The position numbers and the translations under genes are program-made. Below are positions 22,700-33,984 of a stretch of 64,000 nucleotides of DNA, in pieces. The number at the start of each line of letters is the position of its first letter. Position 1 is the first letter of the stretch. The stretch spans positions 124,001-188,000 of the forward strand of contig RBZT01000267.1 in the NCBI GenBank assembly GCA_003693705.1. The letters are read 5' to 3'. Under the pieces are notes generated by a model. It saw nothing but the letters and a program-made list of their open reading frames with translations. It had not been told where the DNA came from and did no database searches. This stretch comes from Polymyxa betae (lineage: Eukaryota; Endomyxa; Phytomyxea; Plasmodiophorida; Plasmodiophoridae).

Positions 22700-23284
22700 A
22701 TGGACGACCGCACCACTGACGACGTCCAAGGCCCGCCGTCTAGAGCATCGGTCACCTGCGATGTCTGTGGCAAGCAGTTCTCTCGATCTTGGGTTCTCAA
22801 GACCCATATGCGAACTCATACAGGCGAGAAACCCTTTGAATGTTCTACTTGTCGTCGTGGATTTGCGCAACTTGGTAATCTTCGTGTTCATGAGATGACA
22901 CATCGTGGTGAGAAGCCATATGGCTGCGATGTTTGCTCCAAGAGATTCCTGAAATCCAGCGGCCTGAAATCTCATTATCTGACACATAGCGGCGACAAGC
23001 CTCATATCTGTTCCGATTGTGGGAAGGCGTTCCGGCAGCGTGGCGGTCTTATCGCTCATGAACGCATTCATTCGGGTGAGAAGCCGTATGAATGTGAAGT
23101 CTGCATGCAAGCATTCCGAACTAGTAGTAGTCTGAAAATACATACAAGGACACATACTGGTGATAAACCATATGTATGTGATATATGTGGAAGCTGTTTC
23201 GCCAAGGCTATCAGTGTCAAGAAGCATAAGGAGGCCATTCATCAACATCAGCCACAACCGAGGCCAGGCACTACCTCGGGCTGA
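22700..23284 (+). CDS. C2H2 zinc-finger protein with six consecutive fingers
   Basis: A single exon of 194 residues. After a 19-residue leader come six tandem Kruppel-type fingers, from [21 protein letters not shown] to [18 protein letters not shown], each with CX2C...HX3-4H. They are joined by canonical linkers (TGEKP, RGEKP, SGDKP, SGEKP, TGDKP). A short His/Gln/Pro tail follows. This is the design of sequence-specific DNA-binding proteins. The fingers differ at the base-contact positions, so they should read about 18 bp. There is no other domain, so whether it activates or represses cannot be seen. An upstream exon in the G+C-rich leader cannot be excluded. Confidence 0.88.
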   Translation: MDDRTTDDVQGPPSRASVTCDVCGKQFSRSWVLKTHMRTHTGEKPFECSTCRRGFAQLGNLRVHEMTHRGEKPYGCDVCSKRFLKSSGLKSHYLTHSGDKPHICSDCGKAFRQRGGLIAHERIHSGEKPYECEVCMQAFRTSSSLKIHTRTHTGDKPYVCDICGSCFAKAISVKKHKEAIHQHQPQPRPGTTSG

Positions 23285-23523
23285 CCCCTGATCTCTGTCT
23301 ATAACTTGCTGTTTATTATCTATGAAATCTGTAATCTATTAAGCTATTGTAATCTGGTCTGCATTTCTCTCAATAAGCGATTTTCTTTAATCCCAATGAG
23401 CGATTTTTTACAAATTTAGAAAAAATGCAATCATATCAACGTTACACAACTGATGTGTTACATTGCAATGTGTTGATGGTGTATTGAGTGCGATCTTCTG
23501 TCTCCGGCGTCATTTCTCTAATT

Positions 23524-24897
23524 ATGGAGGTGACGGTATCAGCGCCAGCCAGGCCCAGCGTGGACGAGGCGCTGGCCATAACGGCGGCGGCCATGTCGTC
23601 TATAGCGGCGCTGCGACTGGCGGTCATGGACGTATTCGAGTCGTGGAAGACAGGGTTCGCTGGTCCCGGGACACGGCCAGCATCCGGCCCACATGAATCG
23701 CTTTTCATCACCATCATACAACAGCGGAAGAAATCCATCGACGATGCCCTCGATAATTTTCGCCAATCCATGCTGAAAGTCAAAGGTTTGGGCGTCTCAT
23801 TCTTTTGTCCCTACAATAATTGCTCTTAGAACTACCGCCTGTATCGCCCAACGATTTTCCATACGCTGTGAACCTGTTTAGAAGGTTACTTAAACCGTCG
23901 TTTTTGAACCCAGAATCCTCATTCTGATGGGGACGTTTTAGAGCGCCGGAACCGACTCGGGTTTTCGCGTTTGAGGCTGTCTCACCCGATCCCATCGCTC
24001 GATCACATATTTCGGTGGCAACATTGACCAGGTTGTCATGCTGCTCCCGAGCCGTCATATATTGCTGACGACTTCTTCGATAGGGTGACGAAGATGGCGC
24101 AGGATTTCAGCCTCGAGTCACGGTTTCGCGACAGAACTGTACCGGCGTCGCCATTGCTGCCCGACATGTTCGACTCTCTATATAGTGCTCGTATCGATTT
24201 GGCTGATTTCTGTTTCAGGACGGGAGGTTCAATCGATGAGCTCTTACCGAAACTGACCGAGCAGTACCCGAAATTAATAATCGGCTGCGATGCGAAGCCC
24301 GGTTCCGGATGCCAGATATCGGTGCGCCTCTAAAATGCTCGGTTGCATTCGGAGTCATGAATGTCGTGTGCAGATCGAGTGCCCGAACACGTTCGTGTTG
24401 ATTTTGGGATTATCAGCCAAGTCGACGGGCGCTGATCAGAGCGTGACATCTTGGCAGCTGGATCGGCTGAACGTTCTGGGCTGTGATGAGCGGCCTGACA
24501 GTCGCCTCTGGGCAACATCCAAGCACGATACATTCCGGAAATGGGTCCTTATCTGTCGGGCTGTGTTCGCCGCCCTACAACAGAATCAAGATGATTTTGT
24601 CTGCGTTCTGGCATCCTTCACGGTTCGTCATATTCGCTGCCTTTTCCTGCTTTTGCTTGAATTCGAGCCACGAATCGTTTTTAGAAAACAATTTTTCTTC
24701 CCAACTTGGGAGCGATCTAACGTGGTTGACAGGAATGGATCTCACATTTCGATGAGCTGTTTCAGACACCCTGTTCATCGTGCCGTCGGATACTTTTCCA
24801 CGATTCCGACGAGTTCGGTTTCGTGCCGCCTCTGTTCCGGACATTGGATAAACTTCGGCCGTACCATCCCCAATGTTATCACGATTTCAGGACGTGA
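23524..24897 (+). CDS. MED27: Mediator complex subunit 27
   Basis: Assembled from several exons. The N-terminal helical part (VDEALAITAAAMSSIAALRL, VFESWKTGF, KKSIDDALDNFRQSMLKVK) matches the layout of MED27 helices 1-2. The middle has IDELLPKLTEQYPKLIIG and, after an intron with donor at 24325, IECPNTFVLILGL, then the SKHDTFRKW and VFAALQQ helix. The C-terminus is the diagnostic MED27 zinc-binding end: HFDELFQTPCSSCRRILF, FVPPLFRTLDKLRPYHPQCY. MED27 sits in the Mediator tail/upper-middle region and links activators to RNA polymerase II. The start at 23524 follows a short leader. Internal junctions at about 23790-24090 and 24590-24740 are only approximately placed. Confidence 0.78.
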
Positions 24898-25106
24898 TGT
24901 GTCAAATTCACACAAATACATTTATCGATACCGTTATTTAGATTTATGTAATGGTTTCAGGTGTTTCAATATGAAAGCATTGAGGCGATCTTCTAGTGGT
25001 ATGAAGGGATTTCTTACAGGTTGGTAGAAGCAGCTGAAGCAGGTTATCACTTGACAGAATTGAGGCAGTAATAGACCTGGCATCTCTCCTCCATCCACCG
25101 ATCGAC

Positions 25107-25265
25107 ATGACGTCACCTGACAACCAAACTGAAAACTCGTCAATTCACCGAACGAATCCCATCAACCTGATTGAAGATTATGATCATATCCTGCAGCGAT
25201 ATTCCAATATCGATCAATTTGCTCTGATTCCAGAACTATCACATCTTGTTAAGTTGCATAGCTAG
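25107..25265 (+). CDS. Possible small protein of 52 residues
   Basis: An ATG-to-TAG frame encodes a hydrophilic N-terminus and an amphipathic helix (NLIEDYDHILQRYSNIDQFA). Composition looks protein-like, but no family is recognised. Its last 27 bases overlap the 3' end of the minus-strand gene at 25239. It may be a stand-alone microprotein, the last exon of a spliced gene, or chance. Confidence 0.35.
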   Translation: MTSPDNQTENSSIHRTNPINLIEDYDHILQRYSNIDQFALIPELSHLVKLHS

Positions 25266-28200
25266 CTTAACATCGTCCCAAACCTGTTGCAGTTCGTGCA
25301 TTTCCATCTTCAGCAACGTGGTCGCATTACGAACTGATTGTTTACAATAATGCGCGAACACATTTTTCAGCAAAGCTCGATGAGTACTGAAAACGTGGTG
25401 AACAGGCCCAATTGATATCTGTGTGCTGTCCATTACATCCACAAGATCCTTCTATCTGCAAACTTACCTGATGAAGCCAGTCAGGGCCACTCTCCTCGGT
25501 CGTATTCGCCTCCAGCAGAATACGGTCGAGCGCCTCTGCAATAGGTGTATTTGTCGTATGAATGGCTCTGGTTACTCGGATCAATACGGCTATGGGCTGA
25601 ATATCAATGATGATGATCAACGAAAATGACACTGATTGGATACCTTGCCATTGAATCAGGGCAATATCATTCATGAGATATTCCTGAGGCCAGTATTCCG
25701 TCAATATTCAGTATGGTTCTAGTTGCCTCAGAACGCTCACATCAATAAGTTTGGGGATGGAGGTCGCCCTGCCAGCATGATCATCATAACGTCTAGCAAC
25801 ATCAACCCATATATGAGCCACCTATATAGTATCAGCTCCCAAGTCATATTCACATTACAACCAGGATTTGGTGTCGTACGCGTCCCATGGGGAGCTGGAG
25901 GTCGGCGCCCGACGACGTACTGCTCCAGGACCGGATCATGTCCGAGAACAGGAACCAGGTCATGGATCCACCTCCTCCTGTGTGTCTCATGATTAACAAC
26001 AACATTCCGAGGTCCAGTATGCAACACGCCCGACCATCCCGGTCATACTGGCTGTACAGGCGCCGTACTGCTCCAGCCCGTCGTCGCAGGACATGGTATA
26101 CCTCGGCAGGATCTAATTCGGGATCACCGCCCAGCATTGCTGACAGTCTCGCCTATATACCCATGAATACAGGGACACGATATCCAGCGCTCTCGTACAA
26201 AAGATTCGTCATCCGTTGGTGTTCGACGTGATTCTCTACAACGTTGTTGGTCTCTATGCAGAGCTTGCAGGAGCTCCATACTGGCATCAGATAGGATCTC
26301 GTTTTGACATCGAACTAAATCACTATATGACTCCCATTCCTGTACATGAATCTATCATATCTGTGGTCACTGGATATCAAGACATACACGAATGATGACA
26401 GATCGGACGGAGGACAAGATCTCTGGGATTTGTGATAACGTATGTCGAGTTGATGATAATGATAAATCAGATCTCAATGATGATACCCAGGTCACAATCT
26501 ATATCTTAATGCATTAGATGACTGAATGTGTTAGATGATTAAGCCGATTACATCATGATATGATTGAATCAGTGACACATCTTGGAATAGGTTCGGGGTT
26601 GTCTGTGATATTGCCAATGAACTCGTCATTGGTATTAACACATCCATTAATAACGCCTATCATAGACTTTGTCAGATCACCTGCTGTATATAGCTGAGTG
26701 ATGATTAAGTGACCTTGATCACAATTGAGTTCACATGTAGTCCCTGAATCAATCGAATCAAACTGCAACTATCTCCTTCCAGTAAGACGGACGCCCTAAT
26801 CATTAGAATCAGTATGTAAGGGGCAGGGTCGTATTATCATGAACCTGTTTAAAGACTCGGTACTTGTCATATCCCATTTCGGATCTGTAGACAGAGCAGC
26901 AGCTCTTGCTTGCAAACGTCTATTAATGAATAATATTGGGGATAGATTTGGCCCAGGACTGAATCCCATAAAATTCTGTCGATGAACACCAATATCCAAC
27001 CAGGATAAATGCCGATTCAGATGCGATACGAACAGTTGTGAGACCAACCGTTTCATGGCACCAATCTGCACAATATCAATCAGCGAATGGCATGAATCAG
27101 CCGTACTGGCGCCCCCCGTACGAGATGGGCGTGCATGGCGAACTTGGGTCCCAATTTCGTGACAGCTGCTGATAGTCTTGCTTGATGAACCCTTGTCCCT
27201 TTATATGCAGTATGAATAGTATATAGATGTGTATTAGCAGCATGTAGTTGATCATGAATACGACTTAATTCACTATATGCAGCACCATGTTCAACATCTA
27301 TCACATCACCCGCATGTTCAGCATCTATCACATGACGTTCATTGCGATCCTGAACGCCCAAGACGCATCATCATCAGTTCAAGGTCATGATGATGGGTAC
27401 AGAGACGGATTACGTTCAGTCGCTGGATCTTGGCGATTCTCCATCGTTGCCAGGCCGATAGTATCCGACCATGATCTAACAGATGACGACGTCCTTCACT
27501 ACGACTCAACAGATATCGCTTCAACTTGGTCAATATTCGCTGCGGGACCATGTTAGGGCGTGGTTTGCGAGTCGCTGGGCCCGTAAGACCGACCTTGTTG
27601 CTGTCGACCTGCAGATGCCAGGTCCGGAACACGATCGTAACGATTCGTCGTGCGTATCGACTGGTCTGATAATTGATGACGAACATCTTGCGGCTCTCAA
27701 AATCACGGAACTCGCCTGGTGTGATTTTCACCTATTGATGATAATGAGAAGGTTGTTAAAGGCGTCTGATAACTCAGACAGACCTGAGAGATACGACGTT
27801 GTACAGATTTGAGACGATATGATAGAGCTGGATATCGATTAAAATATGTGCAGGTATCGATCAAATCTTGTAAACGAGGACGAACACGATTAATTGGACC
27901 TTGATAGATAGATAGAAGCATCTCATTACGAAGTAGATGTAATATCTGTTAATGAATGTGAGATATTAATGGTATTGGTCTCTAGAGCAGATCATCACCT
28001 GACGTAATGATACAGATCTAACAGAATCACTGATACATTCTAATAGATCGAGACTAATAGCCGTCTTAATAGCATTAACACGACCCAATCGTAATGTCAT
28101 GATATCGATCTCACCCATCTATTTGCAATCATCAGACACTCTCATCTCAAGCAATAAACAGCACGAGCTTGGTTCTGAGACAAATGTTCTCATTCCAATA

Positions 28201-28510
28201 TCACCTTGATCATGCAGAATAATGATGCAGAATGATACGACTTTCTCTCTTGATTATATTTTGTTATCCATGATTGCAGCATCATATTAATAATATTCGC
28301 ATCATCCATATGAGTTAATGTCTCATTAAGAACTATCACATTCTCTATACTATGATGACGTTGATGACGTCCACCACCACCCAACATCTAGAAGGCAGAT
28401 CAAGGAGAATCAGCTCCCCAGATACTACATGAGTACGATGATCGATGAATCTCCTGCATTTCATCAATGTCGTCATTTGTTCATTAGCCGAACCTGTAGC
28501 CGGTTTCCAG
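25239..28510 (-). CDS. Large unrecognised multi-exon gene
   Basis: At least ten short minus-strand exons separated by 45-90 nt GT-AG introns can be chained. The N-terminal part includes NVIVLNETLTHMDDANIINM, MGEIDIMTLRLGRVNAIKTA and RPRLQDLIDTCTYFNRYPAL. The middle is basic and helical (ILTKLKRYLLSRSEGRRHLL, SAWQRWRIAKIQRL, then a coiled-coil SRIHDQLHAANTHL) and continues with LIGAMKRLVSQLFVSHLNRH. The C-terminal part repeats an EF-hand-like pattern (AVRRLYSQYDRDG; HRALLKNVFAHYC) and ends VKLAMQLNKM. I do not recognise the family. The EF-like and coiled-coil content would suit a cytoskeletal or ciliary protein, but that is speculation. The 5' end and many junctions are uncertain, and it could be two genes. 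Confidence 0.5.
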
Positions 28511-28626
28511 AAACCCTTTTGAAGATCAGACGTGGCAAAATAGGCTTCATTGATTGCTTATAGAGTAGACTTAATCAACATTCAATATCTGATAATTTGA
28601 CGTTTTCTGTATTTTTAATATGACAA

Positions 28627-28818
28627 ATGTTGAACAAGTTTGATGATTCTCTTGAAGCACATTCATTTCAAGATTCAGCTGCTGCAATAACAGCAGGCCA
28701 ATTGCTAATGTGTACACCTAAGAAACTCGAACTCAAACAAAGGGTGGGAGTAGAGCTCGCATCCCATGTTTTGGGATGCCTTTTATCGTTGCAGGGAGCT
28801 GTTGTCCTCAAACAATAA
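28627..28818 (+). CDS. Small hypothetical ORF (63 residues)
   Basis: An ATG-to-TAA frame in the gap between the large minus-strand gene and ZC3H3. The peptide has an Ala-rich middle (SFQDSAAAITAGQLLM) and a hydrophobic end (SHVLGCLLSLQGAVVL). No family is recognised and there is no supporting splice context. The following 28819-29379 shows no gene apart from a short TG repeat. Confidence 0.25.
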   Translation: MLNKFDDSLEAHSFQDSAAAITAGQLLMCTPKKLELKQRVGVELASHVLGCLLSLQGAVVLKQ

Positions 28819-29327
28819 ACCCATTCTACTTTTCGCGGGCTTGAGTCAAATGATATCGCGCCCAGGAATTCATGAAATGAACTTGCTTATGAAGTTCTAA
28901 GGAAGGTATTGCAGAGAACAGCTATTACATGACCAATATCATCTTGCACATAACTGCCTCTTATCCAATTCCAATTGTTACCCAATGCCCCAGCGCTAAC
29001 TTAGCGCCTTTACATAACGGGAATCGGCTTGTCGATAACCCTGTCATATCAACCTACCAAGAGATCACATTGTCTAACTGATTCTAATGAGGCGACAGCC
29101 CTTGAAAACAGATGTATAGAGTGATGTTGTCATCCAGACGAATTGGATGTCTAACTACATTGTCATTCTCTATCTATTTATACATCAAAGATGAATATTT
29201 TTCATAAAATCTGGCTCGAGTGGGTTGCGCCTGTGACTGGATGTTCGCTCTCTCAGTGCGCAGTTTGTGTGCGGCCTCTCTCTCTTGATCGGACATTGTT
29301 ATTGATCTTTGACCTTCTGTGTGTGTG

Positions 29328-29344
29328 TGTGTGTTGGTTTCGTT
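29328..29344 (+). repeat. (TG)n microsatellite
   Basis: An uninterrupted TG dinucleotide run of about 17 nt, 36 bp upstream of the ZC3H3 start codon and probably in its 5' UTR or promoter. Confidence 0.8.
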
Positions 29345-29379
29345 TGAGAAAGGATTCCAGTAGATCTCCCATATTGTCA

Positions 29380-30851
29380 ATGTCTATGATTCAGGATAAT
29401 GTTGCTGCTGCTAAGCGACTCTCACAGCTTCGACAAGCCATTCAGAACCGACGCTCCGGGGTCGTTACGCCACGGTCAACTGCCTCTAGAGTCCCATGCA
29501 GATTCTATACTCGTGGGCTCTGTAAGCGGTCGGCCTCGTGTCCATTCGATCATTCTCAACGATTACCGAATGCTTCGAAGCCAATTACTTTAGCCGTAGT
29601 AAAACGAACGGTATGTTTCATTCAATGATTTGCTCGAATGGATCATAATGTCGGTCAGCGATCATCGGTTTCTTCTCCTGAGAGCCGTTTAAAGCTACTA
29701 AATGATCTTTTAACTTCACATCGTCAGCAACGGATTCAGAAAAAGTCAGCTCTGTCAGTTTGTGAGCGCCTGCGATCTAATTCTTTCTTAGGGTTGTAAT
29801 TACCTCGACCGCTGCTGCAGCATTAAATCGCTTGCAAGCGGCAACTAAATCCATGTCCTGGGTTCGTGCTGGATTCACACCTCAAACTCACATCAAAACC
29901 AAATCCGTTCAACGTGAGATAGTCTGCATGAATCGTCTTTCGACTCATTGATTTATCTGTTAGCCGCTCCCAAACCCAAATCTTTGATCATTAACGGAAT
30001 TCGATTTCGTTTATCGAAATGCGGTCGTAGTCTGGTTAGATGTCCTGACAGCTCCCAATCTCCTACTCCTGTTCAGCCTGTCAAGATTATTCCGAGTCGA
30101 GTTCAGTTGAATGGTATCGAGTTCATGAAGACATCCACAGTACGACCATATCAAATTCTGCATCTCGCTTGTATGCGTATTTTCGCTTTAGGGTGCTCTA
30201 GTTCGTTCGTCAGTGCAGGGTACTCGTCGTACTGCGTCGCAGCGTTTAAAACGAAGCTTGCAGCTGGTACGTAATAAGAAACTGGACAAGAGGAAGCAGC
30301 GGCTCTGCATGTTTTTCTGTAGATTCGGTATCTGGCGGTTGTGTAGACGGATCCATTCTCTGAACTGATCGGAACAGGGTTCTGTAAGCTTGATAACATG
30401 TGCCCATTCATTCACGACACATCCAAAGTCGCCATTTGTCGCAGCTTTATCCTGAATGGTGTTTGCTCATCACCGGAGACGTGCCTACTGTCTCACACTC
30501 TCGATCGTAATAAGATGCCCGAATGCAGCCATTTCATCAAGGTCAGTGTCGCTTTGCTAATGTTGGGCTTCATTTGAAGGAGTACAGGGACTTTGTGCTA
30601 AAGGGGATTTCTGCCCTTATCGTCACGTTAAGGTCAGCGAAGACGCTGCTTTCTGTCAAGATTTCATCAGGGGTCTGCTAGTTCGCATCGGTTTGTTCTA
30701 ATATTGATTGTTGTTTTGCATTGAATTAGGGTATTGCTCCAAAGGCGAGCAGTGCAAGCTCAGACATGCATACACTTCGAGAAGAGAAAAACCAGCGTCT
30801 GCTCAGGTTGATATTGAGAGATCAACTGAATCAGATAGGGAAAACGTTTGA
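29380..30851 (+). CDS. ZC3H3: ZC3H3-like CCCH zinc-finger protein
   Basis: The gene starts MSMIQDNVAAAKRLSQLRQA and has an isolated CCCH finger near the N-terminus (CRFYTRGLCKRSASCPFDH). The middle shows the repeated INGIRF/LNGIEF motif with KCGRSLVR that marks ZC3H3. The C-terminal half is a tandem CCCH array: FCRFGIWRLC..., GFCKLDNMCPFIHDTSKVA, CRSFILNGVCSSPETCLLSH, CSHFIK|GLCAKGDFCPYRH and CQDFIRG|YCSKGEQCKLRH, split by short introns. In animals ZC3H3 links mRNA polyadenylation to nuclear export. The tail after the last finger is short (stop at 30849). Exon borders between 29615 and 30300 are approximate. Confidence 0.82.
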
Positions 30852-31049
30852 TTATTTCCATTATGGGGGCAGGCAAAAGTTGTTTTTGACAGGCTCTCCT
30901 GTTGACAGCAACTCGTTTTTTGGTCTTGTTTTTTGGTATAGACATGCAACTACCTGCTCTTGCGATAATGGAATTCCACGCTGCTCTTTATATCCACTAT
31001 ATATACCACACATACCTAGTAATTTTCCTCATAAATTTATCTGTTCATT

Positions 31050-32784
31050 TCATTCCAATAAATTCGTGTCTTTGATTGTGCGACCCTTCCTTAATCGCCC
31101 TTTCAGTGTAGCTAGTTCTTGTAAGGCATGAACTAGACTGATCTCCATATCGTAAAATCTGCCTTCTAACGCCTTGTGCGCTGGCTCGTGACATTCTCCC
31201 TGTCCACAAGGTTTCCTCATGAATCTTGAAATCCAGCAGTTAATTTTTAGCCTCAACAGGTAATGAAACTAAATGACCTCATATAACTATTGTAAGCAGA
31301 TTGTATGCGCTTCCGGCGCCAATGACTTTGAATGACAGTTGCAGCCACTGTTTTTAGATTGACCCTCGAAGAAGCAGATACACCAATATCCGGTACTGAA
31401 AGTGAATCGTTTAAGAACCTGTTACATTTCAGGTTCTCAAAATTTTCAGTATCGGGTGGTGAAAATGTGACGTCAATACCGAATTCTTGACAGAAACCGA
31501 AGTCGGATTTCGTCAAAATTAGTAAACCCCTCTGAATGGTTCTTGTTAACCGTGATCAACTCTGATGAAGAGCGCTCATCTAAGTTTCCTTGCAACTGCC
31601 TGAACTTAGATTCCGATTTCAACTCAATAGGACAGGCTGTTTGAAGATATTCCTGAAGAGATAGTTCATGACCTGCATCAAGTAGCTGAAGAAGCTTGGA
31701 TGAAAGGTCATGACAGTTTTCTTCGCAGAACATTTGTTGACCTTCCTGCCTACATCATCCATTGAACACCAGAAGACGACCGGAAAAGGCAATCAAACTG
31801 TTCAATTGCACTTGGCAGAAATCCATCGACGTTTTTTATCGCAGGAAGAACGAAGCAAATGAAAGAGCGATAACTGTAATTGTTTCGAACAGCTGTAACA
31901 ATGAAGGGATTTCCTTCTGCAACGACATCAAAAATGTTGTGGATGGGAAATGCAACAGTGTTACCACAGTTAATGGACTGCAAAGAGTTAAGACCAGAGA
32001 GAAAGGTTAACGACTGGATATTGTTGAGAGAATTGCTTGAGATGTCAAATGATCGGATCGATTGAGGTAATAGATCCGATACACCATGTAAGGTGCAGAT
32101 GAAGTTGGAGGATACGTCCAAATTCTAAGTCAGCACTCAACTGTAAACTTAAAACCGACAATGGCAATAGTGGGTACTTCAAGAGCGTGACTGGGAGAAA
32201 GGTCTTCAATTTCTTCGAGCTCGTTGTAAGACAGGTTGAGGTCGCGTAGCTGTCGAAGATCGGATAATCCTGAAAGCTTACTGATTGAATTATGGGATAG
32301 ATCAAGATGTTGCAACGAGTGAAGCCCTTGAAACCCTAGCAAACCATGATTACTTCAAACTACTATTGAAACAGTAAGATGTACCTTCAACTGTATGTAT
32401 GGAATTGTGAGATAATATTAATACACGAAGCTCGGTAAGGTTCTGAAATGGGCTGTTATGCAACGTATAGATGTTGTTCCTAGACAGATCCAGATGCTGT
32501 AAATTACAGAGAATCGAAGGGAAAACATCCAACTGAGAGAGCAAATTCCCATCTATAAACAAGCTCAGCTGCAAGCTACTAAATAAAACAGTCGCTGTGA
32601 CCAAGTAAAAGCTGTTGAGTGTGGCTATCAGCAACCTGCTGCAGGATCTGAATCGAATCAAGTCTATGAGCTGCAGCAATGTCAAGAGGAGCAGGGAGAT
32701 ACGAGACCTTAACGAACCTGACAGAGATAGCTGTCTAGTATTAGATGAAGATTGTAGCTCACAGATCTCATCATATTGAGACAT
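31050..32784 (-). CDS. CEP97: CEP97-like leucine-rich repeat and IQ-motif protein
   Basis: The N-terminal half is a series of SDS22-like leucine-rich repeats: LCNLQHLDLSRNNIYTLH, LRVLILSHNSIHTVEG, LHSLQHLDLSHNSISKL, LRDLNLSYNELEEIEDL and RSFDISSNSLNNIQSL. An LRR-cap-like segment follows (RSFICFVLPAIKNVDG). The C-terminal half is disordered apart from one IQ motif (AATVIQSHWRRKRIQSAY), followed by a short helical end. LRRs then a single IQ is the layout of CEP97, which caps centrioles with CP110 and controls cilium growth. An LRRIQ-family relative is the main alternative. About six short introns. Stop at 31050. The first exons (32600-32784) are the least certain. Confidence 0.68.
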
Positions 32785-32946
32785 AACAATAACTGATCAT
32801 ATAGTAACATAAGCAATCAAGTGATACTGAAACACATGACAACAGCTCTATTTAGATCAAATTCCAGTTAGCACTTGCAGCTAAGTCGCTGCCAAACAGC
32901 AGCAAAAAAACTCGGCCCGTGATAACGAAGGACAGGCATGACCCTA

Positions 32947-33200
32947 TTACATAGCAGCACCAATGACGCAATGTACAGCGGATGCAAATGGTTTTATTAC
33001 ATTTGAAAAAGCGTAATAGCTGATATGAACCAAGAAAAGCAGCATGGCACTAAAACGGGGCCTGGAATTGAAAAACGACTTCTGCTGATAAAAGTCTGAC
33101 CAGGAATGGAGCTCTTTTAACTCAGATTTGCCCACAATTCGGGAAAGGGTGTCCGCTGCCTGATTATTTTTGGAAGGGCGTCGGCGAAGCGCCCCTAAAC
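32947..33200 (-). CDS. Open frame with a membrane-like segment after RPS15
   Basis: An uninterrupted minus-strand frame begins in the RPS15 3' flank, next to an AATAAA signal, and ends at 32947. It reads ...KNNQAADTLSRIVGKSELK..., then an aromatic/basic stretch and a hydrophobic segment (AMLLFLVHISYYAF). It looks protein-like, similar in layout to small mitochondrial inner-membrane subunits, but there is no ATG upstream in frame. ADTLSR also resembles the end of a retroelement RNase H, though nothing else supports that. It may need an unseen 5' exon. Confidence 0.25.
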
Positions 33201-33232
33201 CAAACCAAGCCTTTATTGAGTAGTTCAGGAAT

Positions 33233-33749
33233 TTATTTCAGAGGAATGAATCGGGAGGAGTTGGTAGCTCCAATACCGGGACGACCATGTTGAACAGGCT
33301 TGTAGGTAAGAGAGAATTCACCCAGGTAGTGTCCAACCATATCGGCCTTGATTTCGACATGCCCGAACGCCTTGCCGTTGTAGACACCGACGACGCTGCC
33401 GACCATCTCGGGAACAACAATCATGTTGCGAAGGTGGGTGTTGACAGCGACAGGCTTCTCGTTGACACCGGCAGCCTTCTTGGCCTTTCGCAGGCGTTTG
33501 ATCAGACCCATAGGCTGGGCCTTCAAGCCACGGTTCAGACGACGACGAACACGACTGGGGAAGAGCTCGAGGAGCTCAGATCGCTGGCGACCGATCAGAT
33601 CCTGAACTTCAATACCACGGTAGAAGAACTTCTTGTTCGACTGGCGCTTAACGAAGCCGGTCTGCTCGGCAGCGGTGGATTCTTCGACGTCAGACTACGC
33701 AGCATGTTAGCGATGAGATCAAGACACAGAACACACAAGGCGATACCAT
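33233..33749 (-). CDS. RPS15: 40S ribosomal protein S15 (uS19)
   Basis: The spliced 154-residue product begins [19 protein letters not shown] and contains [69 protein letters not shown] and the invariant end [14 protein letters not shown]. It sits in the head of the small subunit. The start codon at 33749 is immediately followed by a phase-0 intron (33696-33746), so exon 1 codes for Met alone. Codon use is more biased than in the neighbours, as expected for a highly expressed gene. An AATAAA lies about 20 bp after the stop. Confidence 0.96.
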
Positions 33750-33984
33750 GGTTGGCAGGATTCGGAATGATCAAGGAGCGAATCTGAGCGCAATCGGACT
33801 CCGTGGCGCCGATTTTCCAATTAGCGCACCCTTCATATATTCGCTCAGGCTGGTCCAGAACATGATTGAAAAGATCGAGAACGAGGACTGAAACCATTGC
33901 TGGACCGCCCGATATTTGATCATTGAGGTGACGCGCGATTATGATCTGGTCCAGATTTTAGGGAGCGTGCCGAATATGATTTGT

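Noticed and set aside
23442-24058. Minus-strand ORFs between the C2H2 gene and MED27
   Set aside because: They overlap the MED27 exons, which have clear homology on the plus strand.
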